Assembly (NCBI GenBank): GCA_016704565.1
Contig: JADIZV010000001.1
Location: forward strand, 1,178,001 to 1,242,000
DNA length: 64,000 nucleotides
DNA from: Candidatus Phosphoribacter baldrii
GTDB lineage: Bacteria; Actinomycetota; Actinomycetes; Actinomycetales; Dermatophilaceae
Direction: 5' to 3'
In this document: piece after piece, positions 7,970 through 16,158 of the stretch
Position numbering within the stretch: the stretch's first letter is position 1
Layout of the letters: each line of letters opens with the position of its first letter
The notes under the pieces: generated by a model
The model's database searches: none
What the model was told of the DNA's origin: nothing
The model's input: the letters and a program-made list of their open reading frames with translations, nothing else
Made by a program: the position numbers and the translations under genes

Positions 7970-8059
7970 TGACCGCCAAGCCGGTGACCCCGTGGCCCGG
8001 TGACCCGTGACCCCGTGACCGGTGACCGGTGACCGGTGACCCCGTGACCCCGTGACCCG
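7970..8059. repeat. Degenerate GTGACC tandem tract
   Basis: About a dozen GTGACC units occur with 0-5 base spacers, including three perfect GGTGACC repeats in a row near 8020-8040. It lies downstream of both convergent genes, so a promoter role is unlikely; slippage-prone filler or a structured 3' region is more likely. Confidence 0.75.
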
Positions 8060-8071
8060 GCCCGCGCGGGG

Positions 8072-8788
8072 TCAGCCGGACGGCATACCTCTGCGCAGGA
8101 GGGCGATGCGGGCGGCCTCTTCGGACACGTCGTGGTCGCCGCCCGACGACTCCGGCACATATTCGCCGGTGACGAGGTAGACCACGCGCCGCGCGACGGA
8201 CACCGCGTGATCGGCGAACCGTTCGTAATAGCGGCCAAGCAGCGTGAGGTCGACGATCGTCTCGGTCGGCAGTTCGGTGGTGGCCAGCACCGTGAACAGG
8301 CGCCGGTGCAGGTCGTCCATGACGTCGTCGTCGCGCTCGATGTTGACGGCTTCGGCCACGTCCCGGGCGGCAATGATCGAGCCGGACTTCGTGACGACCA
8401 GTTCCGCGACCTGACCCATCTGCAGGATGTGGGCCCGCAGGGAGGCCGGGACGGCCGAGTTGGGGAACCGCAGCCGGGCCACCTTCGCGACGTGCCGAGC
8501 CAGGTCGCCCATCCGCTCAAGGTCGCCGCTCATCCGCAGGGCGGTGACCACGGTGCGCAGGTCCGTTGCCACGGGCTGTTGGCGGGCCAGGACGTCAATG
8601 GCCAACCCGTCTAGGTGCTCGCGGGCATGGTCGAGCGTCCGGTCTCCGGTGATGACGTCCTCGGCCAGGTGCAGGTCGGCGTCGAGCAGGGCAGTGGTGG
8701 CCCGGGCCATCGCCGAGCCGGCCAGCCTCGTCATGTCGACAAGCTGGGTGGTGATGCTGTCCAGCTGCTCATGGAAGGCGTCGCGCAC
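8072..8788 (-). CDS. phoU: Phosphate-signalling regulator PhoU
   Basis: 238 residues, typical length. Two three-helix repeats are visible, with the metal-binding ERxGD type motif (LERMGDLARHVA near residue 92) and the second copy YYERFADHAVSVARR near 190. PhoU links the Pst transporter to the histidine kinase and holds the kinase off when phosphate is plentiful. It is divergent from senX3 across a 208-base gap, the expected Pho context; no pst genes are in the window. The last codons (RGMPSG) are read through a GTATGCC word. Confidence 0.92.
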   Translation of the reverse strand: MRDAFHEQLDSITTQLVDMTRLAGSAMARATTALLDADLHLAEDVITGDRTLDHAREHLDGLAIDVLARQQPVATDLRTVVTALRMSGDLERMGDLARHVAKVARLRFPNSAVPASLRAHILQMGQVAELVVTKSGSIIAARDVAEAVNIERDDDVMDDLHRRLFTVLATTELPTETIVDLTLLGRYYERFADHAVSVARRVVYLVTGEYVPESSGGDHDVSEEAARIALLRRGMPSG

Positions 8789-8885
8789 GGCTGCTCCTTT
8801 GCTTGTCGTGTGCTTGTCGTGCTCGTCGTGAGGGCGTGGCCCAGGACCAATGGTGGTGCGGATGACTACGGCCTGGCGCGGAGCC

Positions 8886-8917
8886 GGTAAACAAAGGCCA
8901 GCGAACAGGTGAACATC
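8886..8917. promoter_or_regulatory. Possible Pho/RegX3 box between phoU and senX3
   Basis: The stretch contains GGTAAACA, GCGAACA and GGTGAACA in the same orientation. GGTGAAC is the reverse complement of GTTCACC, the half-site of actinobacterial PHO boxes. Spacing is not the ideal 11 bases, so this is tentative. Confidence 0.3.
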
Positions 8918-8984
8918 GAGTGATGACAGGGCTCAGGTCGGTGCACAGGGCGTCGGCCGCGGTCGAGGCATCGTGGGTGGCCTC

Positions 8985-8990
8985 TAGCCT
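8985..8990 (+). promoter_or_regulatory. -10 element of a leaderless senX3 promoter
   Basis: TAGCCT lies 6 bases before the senX3 GTG. No ribosome site is present. Confidence 0.5.
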
Positions 8991-8996
8991 AGGGGC

Positions 8997-10325
8997 GTGG
9001 AGGTCCTGCTGGCCGTGATCCTCGGTGCCGTGCTCGGCGCTGTGGTGGTGTCAGCGCTGCTCGGGCGAGGTCGGCCAGACCGACCACGACGGGTGGCTCC
9101 GCTGGCTTCAGACGAGACCCCGGAGCCCGACGAACAACTTCCCGCCGAGGTCACCGACCTGTTGGCCGCGTTGTCGTCCAGCGGCATCGTGCTGGATGCT
9201 CGCCAATCGGTTGTCGCCTGTTCACCCACGGCGATCTCGCACGGGTTGGTCCGGGGCACCTCGGTGTCCCACCCCCCGCTGCTGGCGCTGGCCCGCCGAG
9301 CCCTCGCCGAAGGTGGGGTCGTCGAGGAGCAGCTGGCCCTCCCGCGTGGTCCGCGAGCCGACGCTCGCCGGGTTGTCCAGGCCCGCGCCACCCATCTGGG
9401 CCTAGACCACATCCTCCTGCTGGTCGAGGACCGGTCCCACGCCTACCTCGTCGAAGAGGTCCGCCGCGACTTCCTCGCCAACGTCAGTCACGAGCTCAAG
9501 ACCCCGGTCGGCGGGCTCATGTTGCTGGCCGAGGCGGTCCGAGACGCTCGGGACGACCCAGAGGCGGTCGCCCGGTTCGCCAAACGGATGCGCAAGGAGA
9601 CCCGCCGACTGGACCAGCTCGTCAGCGACATCGTCCAGCTGTCCCGGCTGCAGTCCGAGGACCGGCTCTCAGACCCCGACGCGGTCGACCTGGGCGACGT
9701 CGTCCGCCAGGCCGTCGATGACGTGCGAACCACCGCTGAGGAGCGCCAGATCGACCTCGTGGTCCGATGCGACCTCAACTGTTGGGTGTGGGGTGACGCC
9801 GGTCTGCTGACAACCGCGGTGCGCAACCTCGTCGTCAACGCCGTCGCCTACTCGGGGTCCGGGACTCGGGTGGCCGTGCGCGCCCTTATCGCCGCCGACG
9901 GCGCTCGCGAGGTCATCGTCTCCGACCAGGGTCAAGGCATCCCCGAGAGCGAACTGGGCCGGATCTTCGAGCGGTTCTACCGGATCGACGCGGCCCGATC
10001 GCGCGCGACCGGAGGGACCGGCCTGGGCCTGTCCATCGTCAAGCACGTGTGCGCCAACCACGGTGGCGACGTCACCGTGTGGAGCGAGGTCGGCCGCGGC
10101 TCGACCTTCACGATCCGGCTTCCGGCACCGGCATACGGTCCTGACGACCAGTCCACGACGGGAGTGCTCCCCATCCTCACCGAAGCCGACCTCACCCGTG
10201 CCCGCTCCGTCGATGCCGTCGGCTCCCTCCCGGACACCGACCCCAATGCCGAGGCGGCCGTCGATGGCCCGACCCCGGTGAATCCCGCGAACGGCCCCGT
10301 CCCCAGAGAGGTGCGACCGGTATGA
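8997..10325 (+). CDS. senX3: Sensor histidine kinase of the phosphate response
   Basis: 442 residues. A single membrane segment (about 3-20) is followed by a PAS-like region (45-140). The dimerisation helix carries the phospho-accepting His in NVSHELKTPVGG near residue 165. The ATPase has an N box (NLVVNAV), DQGQGIPESELGRIFERFYR and GGTGLGLSIVKHV. The order (one TM, PAS, HisKA, HATPase) is that of SenX3/PhoR in actinobacteria. It overlaps regX3 by 4 bases and is divergent from phoU, which supports a role in phosphate starvation signalling. Confidence 0.9.
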   Translation: MEVLLAVILGAVLGAVVVSALLGRGRPDRPRRVAPLASDETPEPDEQLPAEVTDLLAALSSSGIVLDARQSVVACSPTAISHGLVRGTSVSHPPLLALARRALAEGGVVEEQLALPRGPRADARRVVQARATHLGLDHILLLVEDRSHAYLVEEVRRDFLANVSHELKTPVGGLMLLAEAVRDARDDPEAVARFAKRMRKETRRLDQLVSDIVQLSRLQSEDRLSDPDAVDLGDVVRQAVDDVRTTAEERQIDLVVRCDLNCWVWGDAGLLTTAVRNLVVNAVAYSGSGTRVAVRALIAADGAREVIVSDQGQGIPESELGRIFERFYRIDAARSRATGGTGLGLSIVKHVCANHGGDVTVWSEVGRGSTFTIRLPAPAYGPDDQSTTGVLPILTEADLTRARSVDAVGSLPDTDPNAEAAVDGPTPVNPANGPVPREVRPV

Positions 10326-11002
10326 GCCGAATCCTCATCGTCGAGGACGAGGAGTCCTTCTCCGACCCGCTGTCCTACCTATTGCAAAAGGAAGGCTTCG
10401 TCACCGCCGTCGCAGCGACCGGGCCCGAAGCGCTCGCTGAGTTCGACGCCAACGGCGCCGACCTCGTGCTGCTCGACCTCATGCTCCCGGGCCTGTCCGG
10501 CACGGAGGTATGCCGTGCCCTCCGCGCCAAATCGAGCGTCCCGATCATCATGCTCACCGCCAAAGACTCCGAGATCGACAAGGTCGTGGGTCTGGAGATG
10601 GGTGCCGACGACTACGTCACCAAGCCCTACTCGGCCCGGGAGTTGCTTGCGCGGGTCCGGGCCGTGCTGCGCCGTCTCGCCGAGGCCGACGAGCCCGCGG
10701 GTGCGCCCGTCCAGGCCGGACCAGTGCGGATGGATGTCGACCGGCACGTCGTCACGGTCAACGGCAAGGTCACGTCAATGCCGCTCAAGGAGTTCGAACT
10801 GCTCGAACTGCTCCTGCGGCACGCCGGTCGCGTGCTCACCCGCGGCCAGCTCATCGATCGGGTGTGGGGGAGCGACTACGTCGGGGACACCAAGACCCTG
10901 GACGTGCACGTGAAGCGGCTGCGCGCCAAGATCGAGCCCGACCCAGGCAACCCGCGCTACATCCTCACGGTGCGTGGGCTGGGCTACAAGTTCGAGGCCT
11001 GA
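10322..11002 (+). CDS. regX3: Response regulator of the phosphate response
   Basis: 226 residues. The N-terminal receiver has the acidic pair in LIVEDEESF, the phospho-acceptor Asp in LVLLDLMLPG near residue 50 and Lys in TKPYSAREL. The OmpR/PhoB winged helix occupies about 130-226, ending TVRGLGYKFEA. The ATG overlaps the senX3 stop, so the two are co-translated. Phosphorylated RegX3 binds PHO-type boxes and activates phosphate scavenging genes. Confidence 0.93.
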   Translation: MSRILIVEDEESFSDPLSYLLQKEGFVTAVAATGPEALAEFDANGADLVLLDLMLPGLSGTEVCRALRAKSSVPIIMLTAKDSEIDKVVGLEMGADDYVTKPYSARELLARVRAVLRRLAEADEPAGAPVQAGPVRMDVDRHVVTVNGKVTSMPLKEFELLELLLRHAGRVLTRGQLIDRVWGSDYVGDTKTLDVHVKRLRAKIEPDPGNPRYILTVRGLGYKFEA

Positions 11003-11051
11003 GGCTCACTCGGGAGCCGCGAGCAAAACCCGCGGAGCTCCGGCCGCTGGC

Positions 11052-11519
11052 TCAGGCCTTGGGCTTGAACTGCTCGTACATGCCCGTGGGCGCCAGCACC
11101 GGCACGGACACCAACTGCTTGCCCTCCGAGGTCACGAGGTAGATGTCGGTCAAGGTGCCCGGCGCGCTGGGCACCTTGGCAAAGACAATGCCCTCGATCG
11201 GCTTGGACTCGCGGCCGCCAAGGCTGACCCGGCTCGCCACCGACCCACCGGCCTCGGACTCTGCGCGGGTGAGGAAGCCGACCTGGGCCTGGGCATCGCC
11301 CTGATTGAGCACGGCACCGACCAACGTGCCGGGGCCGCCGGCCTTCTCAGCGACGATCGCGAGGTTGCGCCCGGCGATGCTGCCCAGTTGCACCGGGACC
11401 CCGTCGCCAGGGATGTATTTGTTGTCCGTCTGCACCGGCGAGAAGAACGAGCAGGCGGAAAGAGCGGCGGTGGCTGCCGCGGCGCCGGTCACGGCGAGGG
11501 CCCGGTGGAGTCGCTTCAC
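11052..11519 (-). CDS. Small lipoprotein of unknown function
   Basis: 155 residues. The signal peptide has a KRLHR start, an Ala-rich core and the lipobox LSAC with Cys at residue 23, so it is probably lipid-anchored on the outer face of the membrane. The mature part is beta-rich (VPVQLGSIAGRNLAIV, LVGAVLNQGDAQAQV), resembling copper-chaperone-like or DUF-type domains common in actinobacterial lipoproteins. No metal-binding Met/His cluster is visible. It is convergent with regX3 across 49 bases. Confidence 0.75.
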   Translation of the reverse strand: MKRLHRALAVTGAAAATAALSACSFFSPVQTDNKYIPGDGVPVQLGSIAGRNLAIVAEKAGGPGTLVGAVLNQGDAQAQVGFLTRAESEAGGSVASRVSLGGRESKPIEGIVFAKVPSAPGTLTDIYLVTSEGKQLVSVPVLAPTGMYEQFKPKA

Positions 11520-11593
11520 GGGGCACAGCGTAGCGCTAGGGCTCCCGCCTCAACCGGCCGGGAGGGGGTGGTTCGGGACACGTCGCGGTGCGC

Positions 11594-11622
11594 GGGCGGC
11601 ATACCCCTGACGTATGCCGCCC
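11594..11622. terminator. Perfect 11-bp hairpin made of two inverted motif copies
   Basis: GGGCGGCATAC (11594-11604) and GTATGCCGCCC (11612-11622) pair perfectly around CCCTGAC. It lies in the 288-base gap between the divergent lipoprotein and carD genes. Because both genes run away from it, it cannot end either; an attenuator, structural or motif-related role is possible. Confidence 0.45.
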
Positions 11623-11772
11623 TCCCGGGCACCGGACGTGCCCCCCGACGTTGCGGGCGGGATGCATGCATACGGGCCGTTGTCAAGGCCCGTCTTGACC
11701 CTTCGGACACCCCGGTATGGCCTCTGACCTGCACAAACGCTGAGATCGGCGTGCGGCTGTCGGTGGGCCCGT

Positions 11773-11778
11773 GGTATC
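11773..11778 (+). promoter_or_regulatory. Probable -10 of the carD promoter
   Basis: TATCCT lies 29 bases before the carD ATG, leaving a short leader with AAAGGGG about 11 bases before the start. No good -35 is seen. Confidence 0.4.
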
Positions 11779-11807
11779 CTGGCAGTCGCGAAAGGGGTTA
11801 ACACCAT

Positions 11808-12290
11808 ATGGTCTTCAAGGTCGGCGAGACGGTCGTGTACCCGCACCACGGTGCAGCACTGATCGAGGAAATCAACACCCGCACGATCAAGGGAGTGGAG
11901 CGGCTCTATCTCACGCTCAAGGTCGCCCAAGGCGACCTGACCATCCAGGTCCCCGCGGACAGCTGTGACGACATCGGCGTCCGCGATGTCGTCGGGCAAG
12001 AGGGTCTCGACCGGGTGTTCCAGGTGCTGCGCGCCGCCTACACCGAGGAGCCGACCAACTGGTCGCGCCGTTACAAGGCCAACCTCGAGAAGCTCGCCTC
12101 CGGCGATGTCATCAAGGTCGCCGAGGTCGTCCGCGACCTGTGGCGCCGCGACAAGGACCGCGGCCTCTCGGCCGGCGAGAAGCGCATGCTTGCCAAGGCC
12201 CGCCAGATCCTCGTGTCCGAGCTTGCCCTGGCCGAGAAGACCAACGAGGAGAAGGCCGAGTCCATCCTCGACGAGGTCCTCGCGTCCTGA
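11808..12290 (+). CDS. carD: CarD-family RNA polymerase-binding regulator
   Basis: 160 residues, the family length. The N-terminal RNAP-interaction domain (MVFKVGETVVYPHHGAALIEE onward) is followed by the helical DNA-binding domain with the conserved Trp in the RDLWRRDKDRGLSAGEKRML segment. CarD stabilises the open complex at rRNA and other promoters. It heads the carD-ispD block conserved in actinobacteria. Confidence 0.95.
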   Translation: MVFKVGETVVYPHHGAALIEEINTRTIKGVERLYLTLKVAQGDLTIQVPADSCDDIGVRDVVGQEGLDRVFQVLRAAYTEEPTNWSRRYKANLEKLASGDVIKVAEVVRDLWRRDKDRGLSAGEKRMLAKARQILVSELALAEKTNEEKAESILDEVLAS

Positions 12291-12316
12291 GCCGGTCCGG
12301 CTGATCGGAGCCCGCC

Positions 12317-13036
12317 GTGGCTGTTGGCGTGGTCATCGTTGCCGCGGGCTCCGGGTCCCGGCTGGGCGCGAACGTCCCGAAGGCGTTCGTCACCGTCGCT
12401 GGTCGCCCCCTGCTCTGGTATGCCGTCCGCGCCGCTTTGCGCTCCCGTCCGGCTGCCGTCGTGGTCGCCGCTCCGGCCACGCACCTCGACGACGCCAACG
12501 AGGCCATCGACGCGTTACGGGGGGAGCACGGCATACCGGTCCAAGTGGTCCCTGGGGGTGCCGAGCGGGGCGACAGCGTGTTGGCCGCGACCCGGTGGTT
12601 GCCGGCCGAATGCGAGGTGGTCCTCGTCCACGATGCAGCGCGAGCCTTCACGCCGAGCGAGGTCTTCGAGCGGGTGGCGGCGGCGGTGACCGCCCAGACC
12701 CCTGCAGTCGTGCCCGTCCTGCCGGTGGTCGACACGATCAAGGTCGTGGACGCTGATGGGTTCGTTGTGCGCACGGCCGATCGCGACACGCTGCGGATCG
12801 TGCAGACGCCGCAGGGGTTCCGGCGTGACGTGCTCCTTGAGGCGCATCGGCTGCACGGCAGCCTGGCCACCGACGATGCCGGGCTGGTCGAGCGCCTCGG
12901 GCTGCGGGTCGGCACCGTGCCGGGCGACCCGATGGCGCTCAAGGTGACGACGCCTGAGGACCTCGACTACGCCGACAGGCTCGTGGCCTCGGCCGATTGG
13001 GCGGGTTCGAGCGCCGCCGCCCTCAAGCCTTCCTGA
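12317..13036 (+). CDS. ispD: 2-C-methyl-D-erythritol 4-phosphate cytidylyltransferase
   Basis: 239 residues. The nucleotide-binding loop VVIVAAGSGSRLGANVPKAF opens the protein; VHDAARAF near 108 and TPQGFRRDVL near 165 are family blocks. It makes CDP-methylerythritol in the non-mevalonate isoprenoid pathway. GTG start, 26 bases after carD. In most relatives ispF follows at once; here four genes intervene. The last 70 bases overlap an oppositely oriented membrane-protein gene. Confidence 0.93.
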   Translation: MAVGVVIVAAGSGSRLGANVPKAFVTVAGRPLLWYAVRAALRSRPAAVVVAAPATHLDDANEAIDALRGEHGIPVQVVPGGAERGDSVLAATRWLPAECEVVLVHDAARAFTPSEVFERVAAAVTAQTPAVVPVLPVVDTIKVVDADGFVVRTADRDTLRIVQTPQGFRRDVLLEAHRLHGSLATDDAGLVERLGLRVGTVPGDPMALKVTTPEDLDYADRLVASADWAGSSAAALKPS

Positions 13037-13683
13037 GGCGCCGCGTCGACGAGGGCGCGAAGCCCGGTGCTCAGCCACGCCACCGCCGCGCCGAGGAAGG
13101 CCAGCCCCGACGCCAGCTCGACGCACTCCTCCAGGGTCTGCTCAAGCCGTTCGACATCCAGGCCCATCCGGGCGGGGTCGACCGAGTCCATCCCGACCGC
13201 CAGCACCGCCAGGCCGACTCCCACGACGAACAGCATCCTGGCGCGCCGATCCCGGCTCAGGCCGCGCCACACCCGTGGCGCCAGTGCGAGGCCCGCAGCG
13301 CCGACCGCGAGCAACACGAAGTCCCCGGGCCCCACCCACGGCAGGAACGGGATCCGGATGTCGGCCGGCGCGAGGATCCGGTCGCGGATCCGCTCGTGCA
13401 GCGCGAACCGTTCGTCCAACCCCAGCCCAAGGAAACCCACGGCGAGCAGGAGCCACGGGACGGCATACCGGCCGTCACGGAGGCGATGGACGTATGCCGC
13501 GACCGCCCACCCAGCCGCGGTGAGGACGAGGACGACCGACTGCAGCCAGGTCATCGGGGTGTCCTCGGCCGCGACGTAGGTCCAGTAGCGCGGCCACCCG
13601 GCCCCGACGAGGACGAGGACCGCCGCGGCCCACACGCCTCCCAGCGTGATCGGCAGCGCCCAGGTATGCCGTCGCCCCGTCAC
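12967..13683 (-). CDS. Multi-pass membrane protein of unknown function
   Basis: 238 residues with about six hydrophobic stretches (near 10-30, 42-62, 72-92, 125-142, 152-172, 195-215). No family is recognised. The GTG start overlaps the stop of the upstream dehydrogenase gene (GTGA), so the two are likely coupled. The 3' end overlaps ispD by 70 bases on the opposite strand. The second start-proximal codons contain a GGCATAC word (RHT). Confidence 0.6.
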   Translation of the reverse strand: MTGRRHTWALPITLGGVWAAAVLVLVGAGWPRYWTYVAAEDTPMTWLQSVVLVLTAAGWAVAAYVHRLRDGRYAVPWLLLAVGFLGLGLDERFALHERIRDRILAPADIRIPFLPWVGPGDFVLLAVGAAGLALAPRVWRGLSRDRRARMLFVVGVGLAVLAVGMDSVDPARMGLDVERLEQTLEECVELASGLAFLGAAVAWLSTGLRALVDAAPQEGLRAAALEPAQSAEATSLSA

Positions 13684-14708
13684 CCGACCCACCGTCCTTC
13701 GGCGTGGTGGTTGTCGGCGTGGACCACGTTGACCGGGTGGCCGCAGGCCGCCGCGAGAATGGCGTCGGCGAACATCCGCCCGCCACGATCCAGGACCTCG
13801 TCGCGCCACCAGGCGCTATGTCCGGTCTGCAGGAGCCGGCCCTCAGCGATGAGGTCGACCGCGGGGTCTTCGAAGTCAGGACCGGCGATGACGTCGTCGA
13901 CGGCATACCCGCGCACGACGTGCCCGCGCAGGGCCGCGAGCATGGCCGGGGTGTCGACGAGCACGGGACGCCCGACGCTGACGACAACGGCGCCGGGCTT
14001 GAGGGCGGCGATCGCGGCAGCATCCAGGATGGGAAACGTCCCTTGGATCGTCGAGGCACAGATCGCGACGACGTCGGCCTGAGCGACAAGGTGGGCGGGC
14101 ACCACCATCTGGATGCCCTCGGCAGCGGCGCGCACCCGGGCCAGCGGGTCGATGTCGGTCCCGATGACCGTCATCCCGATCCCCCGGGCGATCCGCGCGA
14201 GGTGTCGCCCGATCCGCCCGGTGCCGACGATCCCGAGCGTGCGACCGGCCACCTCGAAACCACGCAACGACACCCCGGCTGGCGCGAGGCCGCGGCTGCG
14301 GTCATTGGCCAACGAAACGCGAGCGGCCAACGCCATGATGAGGGCCAAGGCGTGCTCGGCGACGGCCGTCGTCGCATAGTCAGGCAACGTGGTGAGGGTG
14401 ATGCCGCGTCGGTCGAGCAACCCCACGTCGATGTGTTCGTAGCCCGTCGCATAGAGCACCACGTGGGCCAGCCGGGGGGCCGCCTGCAGGAGAGCCTCGT
14501 CGAGCACGGGCAGGGCAAGGTTGGTGCTGGCCAGGACGTCGACCTCGGCCAGCAGTCCCGCGGCCTCGGCGGCACCCAGCCGGCCCGGCACGGGGTGAAC
14601 CACGAGTCGGACGGTGTCCTCGATGCGGCGGCGGACATCCTCGGGCAGGCCTGCTGCGCCAGCCCGGCTGAGCAGCAACACAGTTCGGCCGTCGTTCACA
14701 GCACTCAC
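13680..14708 (-). CDS. D-isomer-specific 2-hydroxyacid dehydrogenase family protein
   Basis: 342 residues. The NAD-binding glycine loop GIVGTGRIGRHLARIA lies near residue 165; the substrate-domain pattern TTLPDYATTAVAEHAL and the late VVSVGRPVLVD fit D-2-hydroxyacid dehydrogenases. The usual catalytic His near the end is not obvious to me, so substrate and activity are uncertain. It is divergent from the SDR gene across a 111-base gap and is part of the insertion between ispD and ispF. Confidence 0.75.
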   Translation of the reverse strand: MSAVNDGRTVLLLSRAGAAGLPEDVRRRIEDTVRLVVHPVPGRLGAAEAAGLLAEVDVLASTNLALPVLDEALLQAAPRLAHVVLYATGYEHIDVGLLDRRGITLTTLPDYATTAVAEHALALIMALAARVSLANDRSRGLAPAGVSLRGFEVAGRTLGIVGTGRIGRHLARIARGIGMTVIGTDIDPLARVRAAAEGIQMVVPAHLVAQADVVAICASTIQGTFPILDAAAIAALKPGAVVVSVGRPVLVDTPAMLAALRGHVVRGYAVDDVIAGPDFEDPAVDLIAEGRLLQTGHSAWWRDEVLDRGGRMFADAILAAACGHPVNVVHADNHHAEGRWVG

Positions 14709-14806
14709 TCATCCTGATCGGGTGTCGTCGGGCGCTTCGATGGTGATGACGCACGAGCCGCCGCCAGGGTTGCGTCCGCGGACGATTCGACCTCCGCCCG
14801 TGTCGC

Positions 14807-14812
14807 TATCGT
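14807..14812 (+). promoter_or_regulatory. -10 element of a leaderless SDR promoter
   Basis: TATCGT lies 7 bases before ATG 14820. This spacing favours ATG 14820 over GTG 14811 as the start. Confidence 0.4.
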
Positions 14813-14819
14813 GATCTCC

Positions 14820-15608
14820 ATGTCACCGGTCGCCGTCATCACTGGAGGGGGCACCGGGATCGGGGCCGCCACCGCCCACCGGCTCGCCCAGGACGGGCTG
14901 GATGTCGTCGTCTGCGGCCGACGTCGAGAACCCCTGGAGGCGACCGCGGAGGCGATCCGCACGGCATACCCGATGGTCACGGCCCGCGCGGTGGTGATGG
15001 ACGTGACGGATGCGGCCAGTGTGGCCGCCGCCGCCGCTGAGATCGGGCCGTGCGACGTTCTGGTCAACAACGCCGGCGGCGCGATCGGCGCGGAGCGGGT
15101 CGAGGACGGCAAGCCCGAGGAGTGGCGGGCGATGTACGAGTCGAACGTCATCGGCGTCCTGCACGTCACCCAGGCGTTCCTGCCGGCGCTGCGCCGCAGC
15201 CCGACCGGCGGCACCATCGTTGTCGTCTCCTCGATCGCCGGGCTGCTGGTCTACGAGGGCGGGGCGGGCTACACGGCGGCCAAGCACGGTGCGACCGCGG
15301 TCGTCGAGACGCTGCGACTGGAGCTTGCCGGCGAGCCGATCCGAGTCGTCGAGGTCGACCCGGGAATGGTGTGGACCGACGGCTTCTCGCTCACCCGGTT
15401 CCACGGCGATCAGGCTCGCGCCGACGCCGTGTATGCCGGTGTCGACCGCCCGCTCGTGGCCGCCGACGTCGCTGAGTGCATCGCCTTCTGCGTTCGGGTG
15501 CCCCAGCACGTCAACATCGACCGGCTCGTCGTCAAACCCGTGGCCCAAGCCGCCCCGCACAAGGTCGTCCGTGCGCCGATCGACTGGGACCACCGTGGGA
15601 GCGCCTGA
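14820..15608 (+). CDS. Short-chain dehydrogenase/reductase
   Basis: 262 residues. The cofactor loop is ITGGGTGIGAATAHRL, then NNAGG near residue 82, catalytic Ser in VVSSIAG and YTAAK (Tyr-x3-Lys) near 155-159. The layout is a classical SDR; the CGRRREP segment after the second strand suggests NADP. Substrate unknown. The next gene starts inside its 3' end. Confidence 0.88.
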   Translation: MSPVAVITGGGTGIGAATAHRLAQDGLDVVVCGRRREPLEATAEAIRTAYPMVTARAVVMDVTDAASVAAAAAEIGPCDVLVNNAGGAIGAERVEDGKPEEWRAMYESNVIGVLHVTQAFLPALRRSPTGGTIVVVSSIAGLLVYEGGAGYTAAKHGATAVVETLRLELAGEPIRVVEVDPGMVWTDGFSLTRFHGDQARADAVYAGVDRPLVAADVAECIAFCVRVPQHVNIDRLVVKPVAQAAPHKVVRAPIDWDHRGSA

Positions 15609-16158
15609 CCAATCCGCTTTGGCAGCAACGGTTCTCGTCATTATGGGCGGGCTGCCCGGGGTCGGCAAGACCACCGTGGCCCGCGCCGTGGCCCGCCGAC
15701 TGCAGGCCGCGCACGTCCGGATCGACTCGATCGAGACGGCGATCGCCCGCAGCGAGGACTTCACCTCACCGGTGATCGTGGCTGGCTACGAGGTCGGGTA
15801 TGCCGTGGCCGCCGACCAGCTCGCGCTCGGTCTGTCAGTGGTCGCCGACTCGGTCAACCCGCTGGCGATCACCCGGTCCGCCTGGCTGGGGGTCGCCGCG
15901 GTTGCCGGGGTGCCGGCCGTGCAGGTCGAAGTGGCCTGCTCGGATGTGGGCCAGCACCGAAACCGGGTCGAGTCCCGGGTGACCGATGTGCCTGGGTTGA
16001 CCTTGCCGACTTGGGCTGCCGTGCAGGCTCGCGACTACGAGCCGTGGGAGCCGGACGTGCGGGTGGACACGGCATACCTCTCGGTTGGGGAGGCGACGGA
16101 TCGGGTCGTGGGGGCAGTCATGCACCGGCTGGGTGTGGCACCCTCTCACCATGACTGA
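15595..16158 (+). CDS. P-loop kinase-like protein
   Basis: 187 residues. The Walker A is GGLPGVGKTTVARAVARRL near residues 19-37; RIDSIETAI and VVADSVNPL follow, as in small zeta-toxin/adenylylsulfate-kinase-like P-loop kinases (AAA_33 type). A metabolite kinase is likely, substrate unknown. GTG 15595 overlaps the SDR stop by 14 bases. Its own 3' end overlaps ispF by 8 bases. Confidence 0.72.
   Translation: MGAPDQSALAATVLVIMGGLPGVGKTTVARAVARRLQAAHVRIDSIETAIARSEDFTSPVIVAGYEVGYAVAADQLALGLSVVADSVNPLAITRSAWLGVAAVAGVPAVQVEVACSDVGQHRNRVESRVTDVPGLTLPTWAAVQARDYEPWEPDVRVDTAYLSVGEATDRVVGAVMHRLGVAPSHHD

Noticed and set aside
7857..8059. CRISPR array
   Set aside because: The units are too short or too few, spacers are irregular, and no cas genes are nearby.
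7970..8059. PHO box array controlling phoU
   Set aside because: The tract lies downstream of phoU and gpmA, and GGTCACC differs from the GTTCACC half-site.
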